Below, one piece after another: positions 34,927 to 44,448 of a DNA stretch of 64,000 nt (positions are counted from its first letter, which is position 1; each line of letters starts with the position of its first letter). A program made the translations under genes and the position numbers. Origin of the DNA: Bacillus sp. DNRA2. Its GTDB lineage: Bacteria > Bacillota > Bacilli > Bacillales > Cytobacillaceae. The notes beneath the pieces were generated by a model. It did no database searches. It worked only from the letters and a program-made list of their open reading frames with translations, and was not told the origin of the DNA. The stretch is from positions 150,980 through 214,979 of the forward strand of contig NZ_JABAIT010000004.1 of the NCBI RefSeq assembly GCF_012843265.1. Direction: 5' to 3'.

Positions 34927-36177
34927 CTAAAAAGGTGCTATCGGGTGGGATGCGGTAGTGTCATGAATCATGATTAGAATGTCATATGTGAGGCGTAGTG
35001 GTATTTCTATGATTTCATCTTCTACTGTGGCTTCAGTCGCCACTGCTAGGATATTTCGAACCTGGTGGTCCTGGTTGAGCCAGGCGCGTGCAGGATTGTT
35101 CACGGTGCGCATGTCAAGCATGTAATTGGGGAATTGCACCCGACCGAGTACCTTTTCGGCATTTTCCGGCGGGGGAGGGCCGACAGTGAACTTCGTCAAA
35201 TCTCCAGTGTTTTCATCGATAGCGATGAATGAACCTTGGTAGAAGAAGAGGCCGAGATTCACATAGCCAGGGCCAAGGATTTGCTGCAGCCAGGTTCCTT
35301 GCGTCTTGTAATCCTCGGGGTTATGGCCAATGTGGGCGTTGTGGGCAGATATAAGGGTTTTGCTGTTCTTGTGGCGATACCACCAGATGGTGTTTTCGGC
35401 CATTGCCTGATCACGGGGTATCCAGTATTCTTCGGTTGCGTGTGTCCTGGCGATCCAGACGACTACAGTTGCCTGTTGTTCGGCCCAGTCCGCCTCCTCC
35501 GGGTCAGCACCCCGGCGCAATCTCTTCACTAGTCGCAGGGCCTCTTCCGCCTGGCGCTGCACTTGTTGGCGCTCCCTTTCGGGACGGGCGTCGTAGCTAC
35601 GCTGCCATGTGCTGAAGTCCGTGGTGGGTATCAGACCATCGTACAAGTCCCTGAGTTTTGGTACCAGTTCCGAGTGGCCGCGTTCCTGGACGTAGTTGAA
35701 GATGTCATCAAAGATCCGGATGTGAGGGAAATATACGTCATTTCCCATGAACTGCAATTGCCTGCATTGCGGATACTTCTTGTTGTACTGGCGCATCCAC
35801 TCGATAAGTTCCAAATATTCTTCGGTGGCGAACAGTCGATAATTCCGGAGAAATTCTTGCTGCATGATTTCGACGGGGTTTCCCTTGCCATATAGGACGT
35901 AGTCGTTGAGCTGAAGGCCTGTACCCCAGTTTAGCTCTAACATGAATGTGGTGAACCCTTTTTCTTCAACCAAGTACTTGAAGAACCGGTGTTTGAGGGT
36001 AAAGAACTCGTGCGTACCATGAGTCCCCTCACCCATGCCAACCACAGGGGCGTTTCCAATCATCCTGTCAAGCGGGTACAAATCACGTAGGCTGCCGTAC
36101 GGTTCGGTGGACAGCAACGGATATGCGCTACGGTTGAGAGTGCGGACTACGGAATCATTATTTGGTTTATTATACAT
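34927..36177 (-). CDS. Erythromycin-esterase-family protein, GC-rich and probably acquired
   Basis: Protein of 416 aa from ATG 36177, which has GAAAGGAG 8 nt upstream. Ere-family motifs are GMGEGTHGTHEFFTLKHRFF, the ELNWGTGLQLNDYVLYGKG segment and AHNAHIGHN. These contain the Glu/His residues that act in macrolide lactone hydrolysis. The family also includes succinoglycan-biosynthesis-type members with unknown substrates, so resistance is possible but unproven. On reading, the coding sequence is much richer in G and C (for example CGG/CTG/GCC codons around 35450-35620) than any neighbour, indicating transfer. Three TGTACT repeats lie upstream (36230-36280). Not linked to visible mobile genes. 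Confidence 0.88.
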   Translation of the reverse strand: MYNKPNNDSVVRTLNRSAYPLLSTEPYGSLRDLYPLDRMIGNAPVVGMGEGTHGTHEFFTLKHRFFKYLVEEKGFTTFMLELNWGTGLQLNDYVLYGKGNPVEIMQQEFLRNYRLFATEEYLELIEWMRQYNKKYPQCRQLQFMGNDVYFPHIRIFDDIFNYVQERGHSELVPKLRDLYDGLIPTTDFSTWQRSYDARPERERQQVQRQAEEALRLVKRLRRGADPEEADWAEQQATVVVWIARTHATEEYWIPRDQAMAENTIWWYRHKNSKTLISAHNAHIGHNPEDYKTQGTWLQQILGPGYVNLGLFFYQGSFIAIDENTGDLTKFTVGPPPPENAEKVLGRVQFPNYMLDMRTVNNPARAWLNQDHQVRNILAVATEATVEDEIIEIPLRLTYDILIMIHDTTASHPIAPF

Positions 36178-36293
36178 ATTGATAGCTCCTTTCAAGATTT
36201 CAACATATTTTATGTTTTAGTACACAGAATGTACTATATTTAATAGAAAATGTACTTTAGCTTATAGATGCGATGTACTTTGGCACAACAAAA

Positions 36294-36325
36294 GAAGGCA
36301 ACTAACCCTCATGGGCGTTGCCTTC
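36294..36325 (-). terminator. Terminator of the marR-type gene
   Basis: GAAGGCAAC / GTTGCCTTC stem, with T-rich sequence following on the minus strand. Its stem sequence is nearly that of the hairpin at 24894. Confidence 0.75.
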
Positions 36326-36360
36326 ATACGTTTCTTGCAATTATTTAGAGTTTATAAAAA

Positions 36361-36795
36361 TTAGTCTTCCTTCAAATGATCAACAAGACGACCTAATAAT
36401 TCACTTAAAATCAACAGTTCTTGCTCATTGTAAATATGATAAGATTTGCTATTAAATTCATTTCGTGATGAACTTAATTGTTCGTAAACTCGTTGTCCCG
36501 TTTCGGTCATTTTCACCCGTGTGCGTCGTTTATCTTCAGGGTCTGTAAATAACGCAACTAGATTTGCCTGCTGCATGCGATTAATCATTCCGGTCATATT
36601 TTGTTTTGTTACTAGTGTTTCCTCTTTTAATTCTCCAATTGATATATCTCCCTTATTTATAATGGTTCTTAAAATAACCCATTGTTGTATGCTATTAAGG
36701 CCGACATCGGCGACCATTTTTGCTCCATATCTGCTAAAAAGATTTGATATCCTTAGGAAATCTAAAGTTATATTCGTTTTTAAACTTTCCATCAT
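36361..36795 (-). CDS. MarR-family transcriptional regulator
   Basis: Winged-helix dimeric repressor of 144 aa. The core INKGDISIGELKEETLVTKQ and MTGMINRMQQANLVALFTDP with the wing DKRRTRVKMTETG is typical MarR. RBS AGGAGGTT precedes ATG 36795. It is divergent from a 14-span efflux pump gene. The shared intergenic region holds two palindromes that look like its operators, so it very probably represses both genes and responds to a small-molecule ligand of the pump. Confidence 0.9.
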   Translation of the reverse strand: MMESLKTNITLDFLRISNLFSRYGAKMVADVGLNSIQQWVILRTIINKGDISIGELKEETLVTKQNMTGMINRMQQANLVALFTDPEDKRRTRVKMTETGQRVYEQLSSSRNEFNSKSYHIYNEQELLILSELLGRLVDHLKED

Positions 36796-36857
36796 AACCT
36801 CCTGGTCTGGAAAAGAATTTCAATAGTTATTTGTTTATTGTAATAAGGTAAATATTA

Positions 36858-36921
36858 TTAGTCAACTTATTGACTAATTGTGGATGAGAGATTAAACTAG
36901 TTTAGTCAATAACTTGACTAA
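36858..36921. promoter_or_regulatory. Two MarR-type operators in the divergent efflux promoter region
   Basis: Two perfect 20-bp palindromes share the same half-sites TTAGTCAA-N4-TTGACTAA, at 36858-36877 and 36902-36921. They differ only in the 4-bp spacer (CTTA versus TAAC). Their centres are 44 bp apart, about four helical turns, placing both on one face of the DNA. Confidence 0.88.
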
Positions 36922-36968
36922 TTGAGAGGGTCAAATTATGTAGACTTTTATTATAGGAGATGAATAGG

Positions 36969-38480
36969 ATGCCAAAAACAACTACGAATCGCAAGATGGT
37001 AACCATCGCTATGCTGGTTGCTATCCTATTAGTTGCTATAGATGTCACAGTTGTAAGTACCGCAATGCCGCAGATTGTTAGCGACCTCAGCGGTTTAAAA
37101 TTAATCAGCTGGGTATTTGCAATCTACACACTTACTACTTCCGTAACAACACCGATTTACGGAAAATTAGCAGATTTATTCGGTCGAAAGAAAGTCTTTA
37201 TTTTTGGGGTTATATTATTCGTCCTTGGTTCGATGCTTTCTGGAGCAGCACAGACGATGACTCAATTAATCTGGTTCCGTGCCTTTCAAGGAATTGGAGC
37301 AGGAGCAGTAATGCCGCTCACCTTTACGATTATTGGCGATCTCTACCCTGGAGAACAGCGGGCAAAGATGCAGGGAGTATTTAGTTCAGTCTGGGGAATT
37401 GCAGGCCTCCTTGGCCCATTAGTAGGCGGTTTCTTTGTGGACCAAATCAGTTGGCGCTGGATTTTTTATATTAATTTGCCGGTTGGGATAGTTTCTCTTT
37501 TGTTAATCACGATCTTTTTCCATGAAACGGTTGAATTGACCAAGGGTCGTAAAATTGATTATCTTGGTGCGATTACTTTTACAATTGGAATTTCAACTCT
37601 TTTATATGCGCTTCTTAATGCTGGTCCAGGGCAGACGTATGCATGGAATTCGTTGCCGATTTATACATTATTGGCTGTTTCAGTTCTCTTTTTAGTGTTG
37701 TTTGGCTATGTTGAAACAAAAGTTGAGGAACCAATGCTTCCGCCATCATTATTCCGAATTCCCGTGATTCTAGTTTCAAATTTAATGGGTTTTCTAGCAA
37801 GTGCGGTTTTAATTGGGGTTAATGTTTATTTGCCGATGTGGATTCAAACCATTCTAGGTCATAGTGCGACGAGTTCAGGATTTACGTTAATGCCAATGTC
37901 GATCGCCTGGCCTTTGGGTGCGACAATTGCCGGACGTTATATGTATAAAATTGGCTCTAAATTTACAGCAATTATTGGGGCAGTTTTGATTACCCTCGGT
38001 GGAACATGGTTACTTGCCGTTGAGCTTGGCTCTCCGTACTGGTATTTTGTTGGAATTATGATTGTGGTTGGTCTTGGGATGGGCTATGCCATGACTCCAA
38101 CAACCGTTCTTGTTCAATCAGCGGTTGGTTGGCAGATGCGTGGAGCGGCAACCGCTTCAAACTCATTTACTAGGTCAATTGGACAAACGATTGGGGTCGC
38201 TGTTTTTGGAACGATTTTTAACAATTCATTGATTTCTTTTGGAAAAGAACATGCGAAAGGTACTTTGGGTAGCGGCAATATTAGTAATCTCATAGGCTCG
38301 GACTCGTTTAATAATCTTCCTGCCGCTGCAATGGATATGATCCGTGAGGCAATGGCTAATGGTATGCACCTAGTGTTTATTCTCGTATTCTTTATCGCGA
38401 TAGCAAATCTGTTGATGACACTATTTCTTCCTTCACACAAGAAGGTAATGGAACAGCAAAAGCAGGTTCAACATTCATAA
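36969..38480 (+). CDS. DHA2-family (EmrB/QacA) multidrug efflux MFS transporter
   Basis: Fourteen-span drug/proton antiporter of 503 aa. Motif A is GKLADLFGRKKVFIFGV, motif B WFRAFQGIGAGAVMPL, motif C WGIAGLLGPLVGG, and the acidic residue in helix 1 is in AIDVTVVSTAMPQI. The ATG at 36969 is preferred, since the ATG 9 nt upstream would touch the AGGAG site. Divergent from the MarR regulator. Followed by a perfect terminator. Confidence 0.92.
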   Translation: MPKTTTNRKMVTIAMLVAILLVAIDVTVVSTAMPQIVSDLSGLKLISWVFAIYTLTTSVTTPIYGKLADLFGRKKVFIFGVILFVLGSMLSGAAQTMTQLIWFRAFQGIGAGAVMPLTFTIIGDLYPGEQRAKMQGVFSSVWGIAGLLGPLVGGFFVDQISWRWIFYINLPVGIVSLLLITIFFHETVELTKGRKIDYLGAITFTIGISTLLYALLNAGPGQTYAWNSLPIYTLLAVSVLFLVLFGYVETKVEEPMLPPSLFRIPVILVSNLMGFLASAVLIGVNVYLPMWIQTILGHSATSSGFTLMPMSIAWPLGATIAGRYMYKIGSKFTAIIGAVLITLGGTWLLAVELGSPYWYFVGIMIVVGLGMGYAMTPTTVLVQSAVGWQMRGAATASNSFTRSIGQTIGVAVFGTIFNNSLISFGKEHAKGTLGSGNISNLIGSDSFNNLPAAAMDMIREAMANGMHLVFILVFFIAIANLLMTLFLPSHKKVMEQQKQVQHS

Positions 38481-38521
38481 CAGAAATTGCTATTTTCAAT
38501 GAATATGAGTAAGAATGAAAG

Positions 38522-38551
38522 AAAAAAGCTGCCAGTGCTGGCAGCTTTTTT
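38522..38551 (+). terminator. Intrinsic terminator after the efflux gene
   Basis: AAAAAAGCTGCCAG / CTGGCAGCTTTTTT perfect stem with a TG loop. Confidence 0.93.
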
Positions 38552-38893
38552 GCTAGACAGTATTAAACAATACTGTTGTTTTCACTGTGTTTGAAAGGTT
38601 ATAAGTATATTCCCACAATTTCGAATGTTTAACAGAAATTTCACAAGGATTATTGAGATTAATAGCGAAATTTGAAAGTGAAAGTCATTTTTTGATGTGG
38701 ATTGTTTGAAAATTCTAATTCTTAAGGGCAATTATAAATGGATATTTAATAGAGTTCTTTTGATCGACACGGTATGGCAGACAGAATCAAGATTCCGGAA
38801 GGATTGAAAATTTTACCGAAGGAAGAAGATGATGATGATGCTTGAAATTCGATCGGCACTAAGAAAATGGAGTTTGCAGGGAAGTCAGAGCTT
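38552..38893 (+). other. Intergenic region before the Pit-type permease
   Basis: About 340 bp, mostly AT-rich without an RNA structure that I recognise. One short frame, 38773-38844, would encode MADRIKIPEGLKILPKEEDD plus a short acidic end (23 aa). It has no ribosome-binding site and may be a chance reading or a remnant of an older gene. No promoter stands out. Confidence 0.4.
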
Positions 38894-39946
38894 ATGGAAA
38901 TAACAATCGTGGATTTTATTTCTGAATTGAGTGTTTATCCGGCTTTAATCATCACAACTGTACTGACCTTAGGTGTGATTATTGTTAATGGGTGGACAGA
39001 TGCTCCCAACGCAATCGCCACCTGTGTTTCCACGCGTGCAATGAAGCCGGGATCGGCAATTCTCATGGCAGCAGTGTTTAACCTGTTTGGTGTAATTGCT
39101 ATGACAATTGTTAATCAAAAGGTGGCTGAGACCATTTACAATATGGTTGATTTCCGCGGTAATGTAAATGATGCATTAGTCGCGTTATGTGCGGCAATGA
39201 CAGCAATTGTGCTCTGGGCAGTTTTAGCGTGGATATTTGGTATTCCAACAAGTGAGAGCCATGCATTAATTGCCGGGCTTTCCGGAGCAGCTATCGCTTT
39301 ACAGGGAGGATTCTCTGGAATTAATGGCAGTGAGTGGGTCAAGGTTCTCTACGGATTAGTTCTTTCCACCGTCCTTGGATTTGTGATGGGATTTGTAGTG
39401 GTAAAGTTTGTTGAACTAGTATGTAGAGGAATAAATCGTCACAAAACAAGCGGCTTTTTTGAAAAAGCCCAAATTATGTCAGCAGCAGGAATGGCTTTTA
39501 TGCATGGTGCACAGGATGGTCAAAAATTCATTGGTGTATTCTTGCTTGGAATGTTTCTTGCGAAGGGCCAGGCGCAAACTGGCGAAGTGGTCATTCCGAT
39601 ATGGCTCATGGTACTTTGTGCTGCCGTTATGGGGATTGGAACATCAATTGGTGGATATCGCATTATCAAATCTGTAGGCATGGACATGGTCAAATTGAAG
39701 AAATACCAAGGTTTTTCTTCCGATTTTGCAGGGGGTATGTGTTTATTCCTTTCAACTATCAGCGGTATACCAGTCTCTACCACACATGTAAAAACCACCG
39801 CAATTATGGGCGTTGGAGCAGCAAAGAATATCAGGGATATCAATTTGGGAATTGTTCGTGAAATGGTATTAACCTGGGTTCTCACATTCCCATGCTGTGG
39901 TTTGGTCGGATACATGATCGCAAAGTTGTTTTTGTGGTTTTTTTAA
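38894..39946 (+). CDS. Pit-family inorganic phosphate (or sulfate) permease
   Basis: Membrane carrier of about 350 aa. The duplicated PHO4 signature is present: NGWTDAPNAIATCVSTRAMK in the first half and GIPVSTTHVKTTAIMGVGAAKN in the second. About ten helices are visible. The start is uncertain: ATG 38894 has a fair AGGGAAG site, whereas ATG 38867 has none. No DUF47 partner is nearby. The family transports phosphate with H+; some Bacillus members (CysP) carry sulfate, so the anion is not settled. Confidence 0.85.
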   Translation: MEITIVDFISELSVYPALIITTVLTLGVIIVNGWTDAPNAIATCVSTRAMKPGSAILMAAVFNLFGVIAMTIVNQKVAETIYNMVDFRGNVNDALVALCAAMTAIVLWAVLAWIFGIPTSESHALIAGLSGAAIALQGGFSGINGSEWVKVLYGLVLSTVLGFVMGFVVVKFVELVCRGINRHKTSGFFEKAQIMSAAGMAFMHGAQDGQKFIGVFLLGMFLAKGQAQTGEVVIPIWLMVLCAAVMGIGTSIGGYRIIKSVGMDMVKLKKYQGFSSDFAGGMCLFLSTISGIPVSTTHVKTTAIMGVGAAKNIRDINLGIVREMVLTWVLTFPCCGLVGYMIAKLFLWFF

Positions 39947-40113
39947 AAAGGGAAATAGTGAAACTGAATAAAGTGGATAAATGAATAAAAGGGTGCAGCT
40001 TGTTATTTCAGCTATTAAGGTTAGTGGGTTATTGAACGCTCATTTGATCCTTAAAAATTGATGGTGACAAGCTTTTTATATTGTGACAGTTATTGAACCG
40101 AGGTGACGAATAA

Positions 40114-40563
40114 ATGGAAGAGAAACTAATTGCTCCATGCGGGATGAACTGCAGCATCTGTGTAAGTTTTTTAGCGAAAAAATATGACCTGAACAAAAAA
40201 GGTTTTAAGAAGACGTATTGCGCCGGCTGCCTAGATAGTGGTAGAAACTGTACCTTAAAAAAACATTGTGGGTTGCTTTGGAAAGGGCTCGTGCGGTTTT
40301 GTCATGAATGCGGCGTTTTTCCCTGCAGTCAACTGAAAGCTCTCGATAAGCGTTACCGCACCAAGTATCATATGAGCATGCTCGAAAACCTCGAATTTAT
40401 CAAAGAACATGGCACCGAGAGTTTCTTGGTGCAGGAAGAGGAAAAGTGGTGCTGTCCTGAGTGCGGAGAGTTCATATGCTGCCATAACGGACTGTGCTTG
40501 AATTGCGACCTTGATAAGCTACGTAAGAATAAAAAGTTCCGCTGGGAAGAAGAAGATTTATAG
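40114..40563 (+). CDS. Cys-rich DUF3795 family protein
   Basis: Cytoplasmic protein of 149 aa with about 18 Cys. It starts with the DUF3795 pattern APCGMNCSICVSFLAKKY, then CAGCLDSGRNC, KKHCG, CHECGVFPC, and a C-terminal ribbon CCPECGEFICCHNGLCLNC. The Cys spacing suggests zinc ribbons or an Fe-S cluster. The family is common in anaerobes and Clostridia. RBS GAGGTGA. Stand-alone, no evident partner. Function unknown. Confidence 0.82.
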   Translation: MEEKLIAPCGMNCSICVSFLAKKYDLNKKGFKKTYCAGCLDSGRNCTLKKHCGLLWKGLVRFCHECGVFPCSQLKALDKRYRTKYHMSMLENLEFIKEHGTESFLVQEEEKWCCPECGEFICCHNGLCLNCDLDKLRKNKKFRWEEEDL

Positions 40564-40657
40564 AGATGGAAATCATATTTATAGAGGAAACCCCATAATG
40601 TTTGTTAATGGAAAATATTATAGTTGCATAATAAAAAAATATGTGATAATCTTTTTA

Positions 40658-40671
40658 TGTAATCGGTTACA
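40658..40671. promoter_or_regulatory. cre / LacI-type operator of the rbs operon
   Basis: TGTAATCGGTTACA is a 14-bp palindrome with central CG. It matches the CcpA cre consensus TGWNANCGNTNWCA at every position. It also has the form of an RbsR operator, since LacI-family proteins share this geometry. It lies 19 bp upstream of the rbsR start, where either protein would block transcription. Confidence 0.85.
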
Positions 40672-40689
40672 TATTAGGGGTGAAACGAA

Positions 40690-41679
40690 ATGGCTACTAT
40701 ACGAGATGTTGCAAAAAGAGCTGGAGTATCTGTAGCTACAGTTTCCAGAGCCTTAAATGATAATGGATATGTTCATGAAGAGACTAGAAAACTAATTAAT
40801 CAAGCGATTCAGGAATTGAATTATCAACCAAATGAAGTGGCAAGATCATTATATAAGAAAAAATCAATGTTAATTGGTTTATTGCTTCCGGATATTCGAA
40901 ATCCATTTTTTCCTGAGTTAGCACGTGGTGTTGAAGACACGATGCAGGAACATGGCCTTCGGCTGATTATTGGCAATGCGGATGAGAAACCGGAAAAAGA
41001 GATTGATTATATTCAAACGTTTAAACAAAATAATGTAATCGGTCTCATTACAGCAACGAATCAAACCGATACCAATCATTATGAAAATCTAACCTTCCCA
41101 GTCGTATTTCTTGACCGGATTTCCAAACAATATCCTTCTGTTTATGCAGATGGATTAACAGGTGGGAAATTGGCAGCAAAAGAAATCATCAGAAGGGGAA
41201 GCAAGCGGATTACGTTGCTTAGAGGGCCGATGGAATTAACTACAGCCCAAGACCGCTTTAAAGGGGCAATAGATGAGCTTTGTAATTCCAATGTTCATTT
41301 TAATGTAATGACCACTGCGTCGTTTACTTTTGCTGATGCTGAAAAAACGGCACAGGAACTATTTGAAAAGTTTCCTGAAACAGATGGAGTGATTGCCGGC
41401 AATGACCTTGGTGCTGCAGCCATTCTACATGAGGCATTAAGAAGAGGCATTTCCATTCCAGATGAACTGCAAATAATCGGATATGATGATATCCCCTTAA
41501 GCAGTTTGCTTTACCCGCCTTTGTCGACGATTAGACAGCCAGCGTATGATATGGGAAAAGAAGCTGCAAAACTATTAATTGCAATTATTAATAATGAGAT
41601 TATTGAGCATAAAAATATTCAATTGCCTGTTACATTTATCGAAAGGCAATCGACTCGAAAGGTTGAGGACAATGGCTAA
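40690..41679 (+). CDS. rbsR: Ribose operon repressor, LacI family
   Basis: Repressor of 329 aa. N-terminal helix-turn-helix ATIRDVAKRAGVSVATVSRA followed by the hinge NYQPNEVARSLYKK, then a periplasmic-binding-type effector domain. TTAGGGGTGAAACGAA precedes the ATG. It is the first gene of rbsRKDACB and overlaps rbsK by 8 bp. Ribose or a phosphorylated derivative is the expected inducer. Confidence 0.93.
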   Translation: MATIRDVAKRAGVSVATVSRALNDNGYVHEETRKLINQAIQELNYQPNEVARSLYKKKSMLIGLLLPDIRNPFFPELARGVEDTMQEHGLRLIIGNADEKPEKEIDYIQTFKQNNVIGLITATNQTDTNHYENLTFPVVFLDRISKQYPSVYADGLTGGKLAAKEIIRRGSKRITLLRGPMELTTAQDRFKGAIDELCNSNVHFNVMTTASFTFADAEKTAQELFEKFPETDGVIAGNDLGAAAILHEALRRGISIPDELQIIGYDDIPLSSLLYPPLSTIRQPAYDMGKEAAKLLIAIINNEIIEHKNIQLPVTFIERQSTRKVEDNG

Positions 41680-42550
41680 AATAACAGTAATCGGAAGTTC
41701 ATCGATGGATTTAGTTGTTACCGCTCCCAAACGACCAAGTAAAGGTGAAACGATTTTGGGAGAATCATTTAAAACGGTGCCTGGTGGAAAAGGGGCAAAC
41801 CAAGCTGTTGCTGCTGCTAGGTTGGGGGCAGAAGTCTATATGGTTGGCTGTGTAGGGGATGATGCATTCGGAACAGAAATACTGGAGAATTTCAAGAAAA
41901 ATAATGTGTTAACGGCCTTTGTGGAACCGGTTACAGATATAGAAAGTGGTACAGCACATATTACCCTTGCTGAAGGTGATAATAGCATTATTGTGGTAAA
42001 AGGAGCAAATGATTATGTAACACCTGAATTTGTTGAAAAAGCTCTCGATGTTATTCAAGAATCTGATATTGTTCTTATTCAGCAGGAAATCCCTGAAGAA
42101 ACAGTTGAATATGTCAGCGAGAAATGCCGACAATTCGGGGTACGACTCTTATTAAACCCCGCTCCTGCACGACCAATAAGCAAGGAAGTAATCGAAAAGG
42201 CAACCTATATTACACCAAATGAGCTGGAAGCATCAGTCCTTTTTGAAAATAAAGCATTGCACGAGACATTAAAAAAGTATCCAAATAAAGTATTTATCAC
42301 TGAAGGCAAAAACGGAGTCCGCTTCCATAATGGCGAAAAAGAGGTAGTGGTTCCTTCCTATCCGGTTGAAGCTGTGGATACAACAGGTGCTGGAGATACT
42401 TTTAACGCAGCTTTCGCTGTTGCGCTTGCTGAGGGAAAAAGTTTTGAAGAGAGTGTTCAATTTGCCAATCGTGCCGCATCACTATCAGTCACCAAGTTTG
42501 GGGCACAGGGCGGAATGCCAACACGAGAAGCAGTAGAGGAGAGCATGTAG
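41672..42550 (+). CDS. rbsK: Ribokinase
   Basis: Phosphorylates ribose to ribose-5-phosphate with ATP; 292 aa. PfkB signature 1 is [20 protein letters not shown] and signature 2 is [17 protein letters not shown], which contains the catalytic Asp. ATG 41672 gives the usual [15 protein letters not shown] start. A longer in-frame reading would run inside rbsR and is rejected. Its start overlaps the rbsR stop, so the two are coupled. Confidence 0.96.
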   Translation: MAKITVIGSSSMDLVVTAPKRPSKGETILGESFKTVPGGKGANQAVAAARLGAEVYMVGCVGDDAFGTEILENFKKNNVLTAFVEPVTDIESGTAHITLAEGDNSIIVVKGANDYVTPEFVEKALDVIQESDIVLIQQEIPEETVEYVSEKCRQFGVRLLLNPAPARPISKEVIEKATYITPNELEASVLFENKALHETLKKYPNKVFITEGKNGVRFHNGEKEVVVPSYPVEAVDTTGAGDTFNAAFAVALAEGKSFEESVQFANRAASLSVTKFGAQGGMPTREAVEESM

Positions 42551-42551
42551 A

Positions 42552-42947
42552 ATGAAACGCCATGGGATATTAAACAGTCATATTACTAAAGTCTTAGCAG
42601 ATCTTGGTCATACAGATTTTATTGTCATCGCTGATGCGGGATTACCGATTCCAGATGGAGTTACCCGAATTGATTTAGCTCTTAAACCAGGATTGCCATC
42701 ATTTAAAGCGGTTTTAGACGCAGTTTGTGACGATATGGTAGTCGAAAAGTGCATTGTGGCATCGGAAATAGAAGTTGGAAATCCTAATATAGAAAAATTT
42801 TTAAAAGAAAAATTTGTTGATATTGATATGGAACGGGTTACACACGAAAGTTTTAAGGAACTGACAAAAAAGGCTAAGGCCGTCATTCGTACTGGTGAAA
42901 TTACACCATATGCGAACTGCATTTTACAATCAGGTGTGTTCTTTTAA
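42552..42947 (+). CDS. rbsD: D-ribose pyranase
   Basis: Converts beta-D-ribopyranose to the furanose form used by RbsK. The 131-aa length is standard. The catalytic His lies in [20 protein letters not shown]. The substrate-binding tail is [15 protein letters not shown]. It begins 1 bp after the rbsK stop and precedes rbsA. Confidence 0.95.
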   Translation: MKRHGILNSHITKVLADLGHTDFIVIADAGLPIPDGVTRIDLALKPGLPSFKAVLDAVCDDMVVEKCIVASEIEVGNPNIEKFLKEKFVDIDMERVTHESFKELTKKAKAVIRTGEITPYANCILQSGVFF

Positions 42948-42965
42948 TAAATCGAGGTGAAAAAA

Positions 42966-44447
42966 ATGCGAGTTTCGATGCAGAACATCTATAAAGCCTT
43001 TGGATCTAATCAAGTGTTAACGGGGGTTAATTTTGAATTGTTGGATGGAGAAGTCCACGCGTTAATGGGTGAAAATGGGGCTGGTAAATCAACGATGATG
43101 AATGTACTGACAGGACTTCATTCTCGCGATAAGGGCACCATTATGATTGATGGGAAAGAGACCTATTTTAAAAATCCGAAAGAAGCCGAGCAAAACGGTA
43201 TTACGTTTATCCATCAAGAATTAAATGTTTGGCCAGATATGACGGTGTTAGAAAATCTATTTATCGGTAAAGAACTGAAAAGCTCACTTGGCCTACTTAA
43301 AATGAAGGAAATGAGGGCACTTGCAAAGAAACAGTTTGACCGATTAATGGTTACGATTCCTTTGGATAAAGAAGCTGGCAGCTGTTCAGTTGGAGAGCAG
43401 CAGATGATTGAGATTGCCAAGGCCTTGATGACGGATGCCAAGGTTATTATCATGGACGAGCCAACAGCAGCGTTGACCGAAAGAGAAATCAACAAGCTTT
43501 TTGAAATCATTACCTCATTGAAAAAAGAAGGGGTATCAATTGTTTATATTTCACACCGTATGGAAGAAATTTTTGCCATTTGTGATCGAATCACCGTTAT
43601 GAGAGATGGTAAAACAGTAGATACGAAAGCCATTCGTGATACGAACTTTGATGAGGTCGTAAAGAAGATGGTAGGCCGCGAATTGACAGACAGATTCCCA
43701 AAACGTGACTCCAAGCCGGGTGAAATGGTACTTGATGTCAAAGGTTTATCAAAATGCGGAGTATTCCAGGATGTGAATTTTTCGGTCCGTTCAGGAGAAA
43801 TTGTTGGTATTTCGGGACTAATGGGTGCTGGAAGAACGGAAATTATGCGGGCGATCTTTGGCCTCGATTCATTTGATAGTGGCGATATTTGGCTGAATGG
43901 AGAGAAACTCGCTATCAAAACACCTGACCAGGCTGTAAAGGCTGGAATTGGGTTTATCACGGAAGACCGTAAGGACGAAGGTTTAATTTTAGATTTCTCG
44001 ATAAAGGATAATATCGTTTTGCCATCATTATTTAGCTTTGCGCCTAAGGGCATTATTAATCAAAATAGCGAAAATGATTTTGTTAACATGCTGATAAAAC
44101 GCCTGACCGTAAAAACAGAATCTGCGGATATTGCTGTTGGAAATCTGTCAGGAGGAAATCAACAAAAAGTCGTGATAGCAAAATGGATTGGAATTAGTCC
44201 GAAAGTGCTCATCTTAGATGAACCAACAAGAGGGGTAGACGTCGGCGCAAAAAGGGAAATCTATCAGCTCATGAATGAACTGACGGATCGAGGCGTGGCA
44301 ATCATTATGGTTTCATCCGAGTTACCGGAAGTTTTGGGAATGAGCGACCGAATTCTTGTTGTTCATGAAGGTAAAATTAGCGGCGAATTGATAAATAGTG
44401 AAGCAACTCAGGAAAAGATTATGACATTGGCAACGGGAGGTCAATGA
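42966..44447 (+). CDS. rbsA: Ribose ABC transporter ATPase (two nucleotide-binding domains)
   Basis: Energises ribose import; 493 aa. N-terminal domain: GENGAGKST, CSVGEQQMIEIAKAL and VIIMDEPTAAL. The C-terminal domain has a degenerate Walker A (GLMGAGRTEI) with LSGGNQQKVVIAKW and VLILDEPTRGVD, the normal asymmetry of RbsA proteins. The start ATG 42966 follows CGAGGTGAAA. Confidence 0.95.
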   Translation: MRVSMQNIYKAFGSNQVLTGVNFELLDGEVHALMGENGAGKSTMMNVLTGLHSRDKGTIMIDGKETYFKNPKEAEQNGITFIHQELNVWPDMTVLENLFIGKELKSSLGLLKMKEMRALAKKQFDRLMVTIPLDKEAGSCSVGEQQMIEIAKALMTDAKVIIMDEPTAALTEREINKLFEIITSLKKEGVSIVYISHRMEEIFAICDRITVMRDGKTVDTKAIRDTNFDEVVKKMVGRELTDRFPKRDSKPGEMVLDVKGLSKCGVFQDVNFSVRSGEIVGISGLMGAGRTEIMRAIFGLDSFDSGDIWLNGEKLAIKTPDQAVKAGIGFITEDRKDEGLILDFSIKDNIVLPSLFSFAPKGIINQNSENDFVNMLIKRLTVKTESADIAVGNLSGGNQQKVVIAKWIGISPKVLILDEPTRGVDVGAKREIYQLMNELTDRGVAIIMVSSELPEVLGMSDRILVVHEGKISGELINSEATQEKIMTLATGGQ

Positions 44448-44448
44448 G

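Noticed and set aside
35236..35895. Several plus-strand frames of 70-110 codons opposite the esterase-family gene
   Set aside because: High GC removes stop codons from the other frames. They overlap each other, lack ribosome-binding sites and resemble no protein family; the minus-strand Ere reading has intact motifs.
41579..41671. Extended N-terminus for ribokinase
   Set aside because: It lies wholly within rbsR. The family start [10 protein letters not shown] is at 41672.
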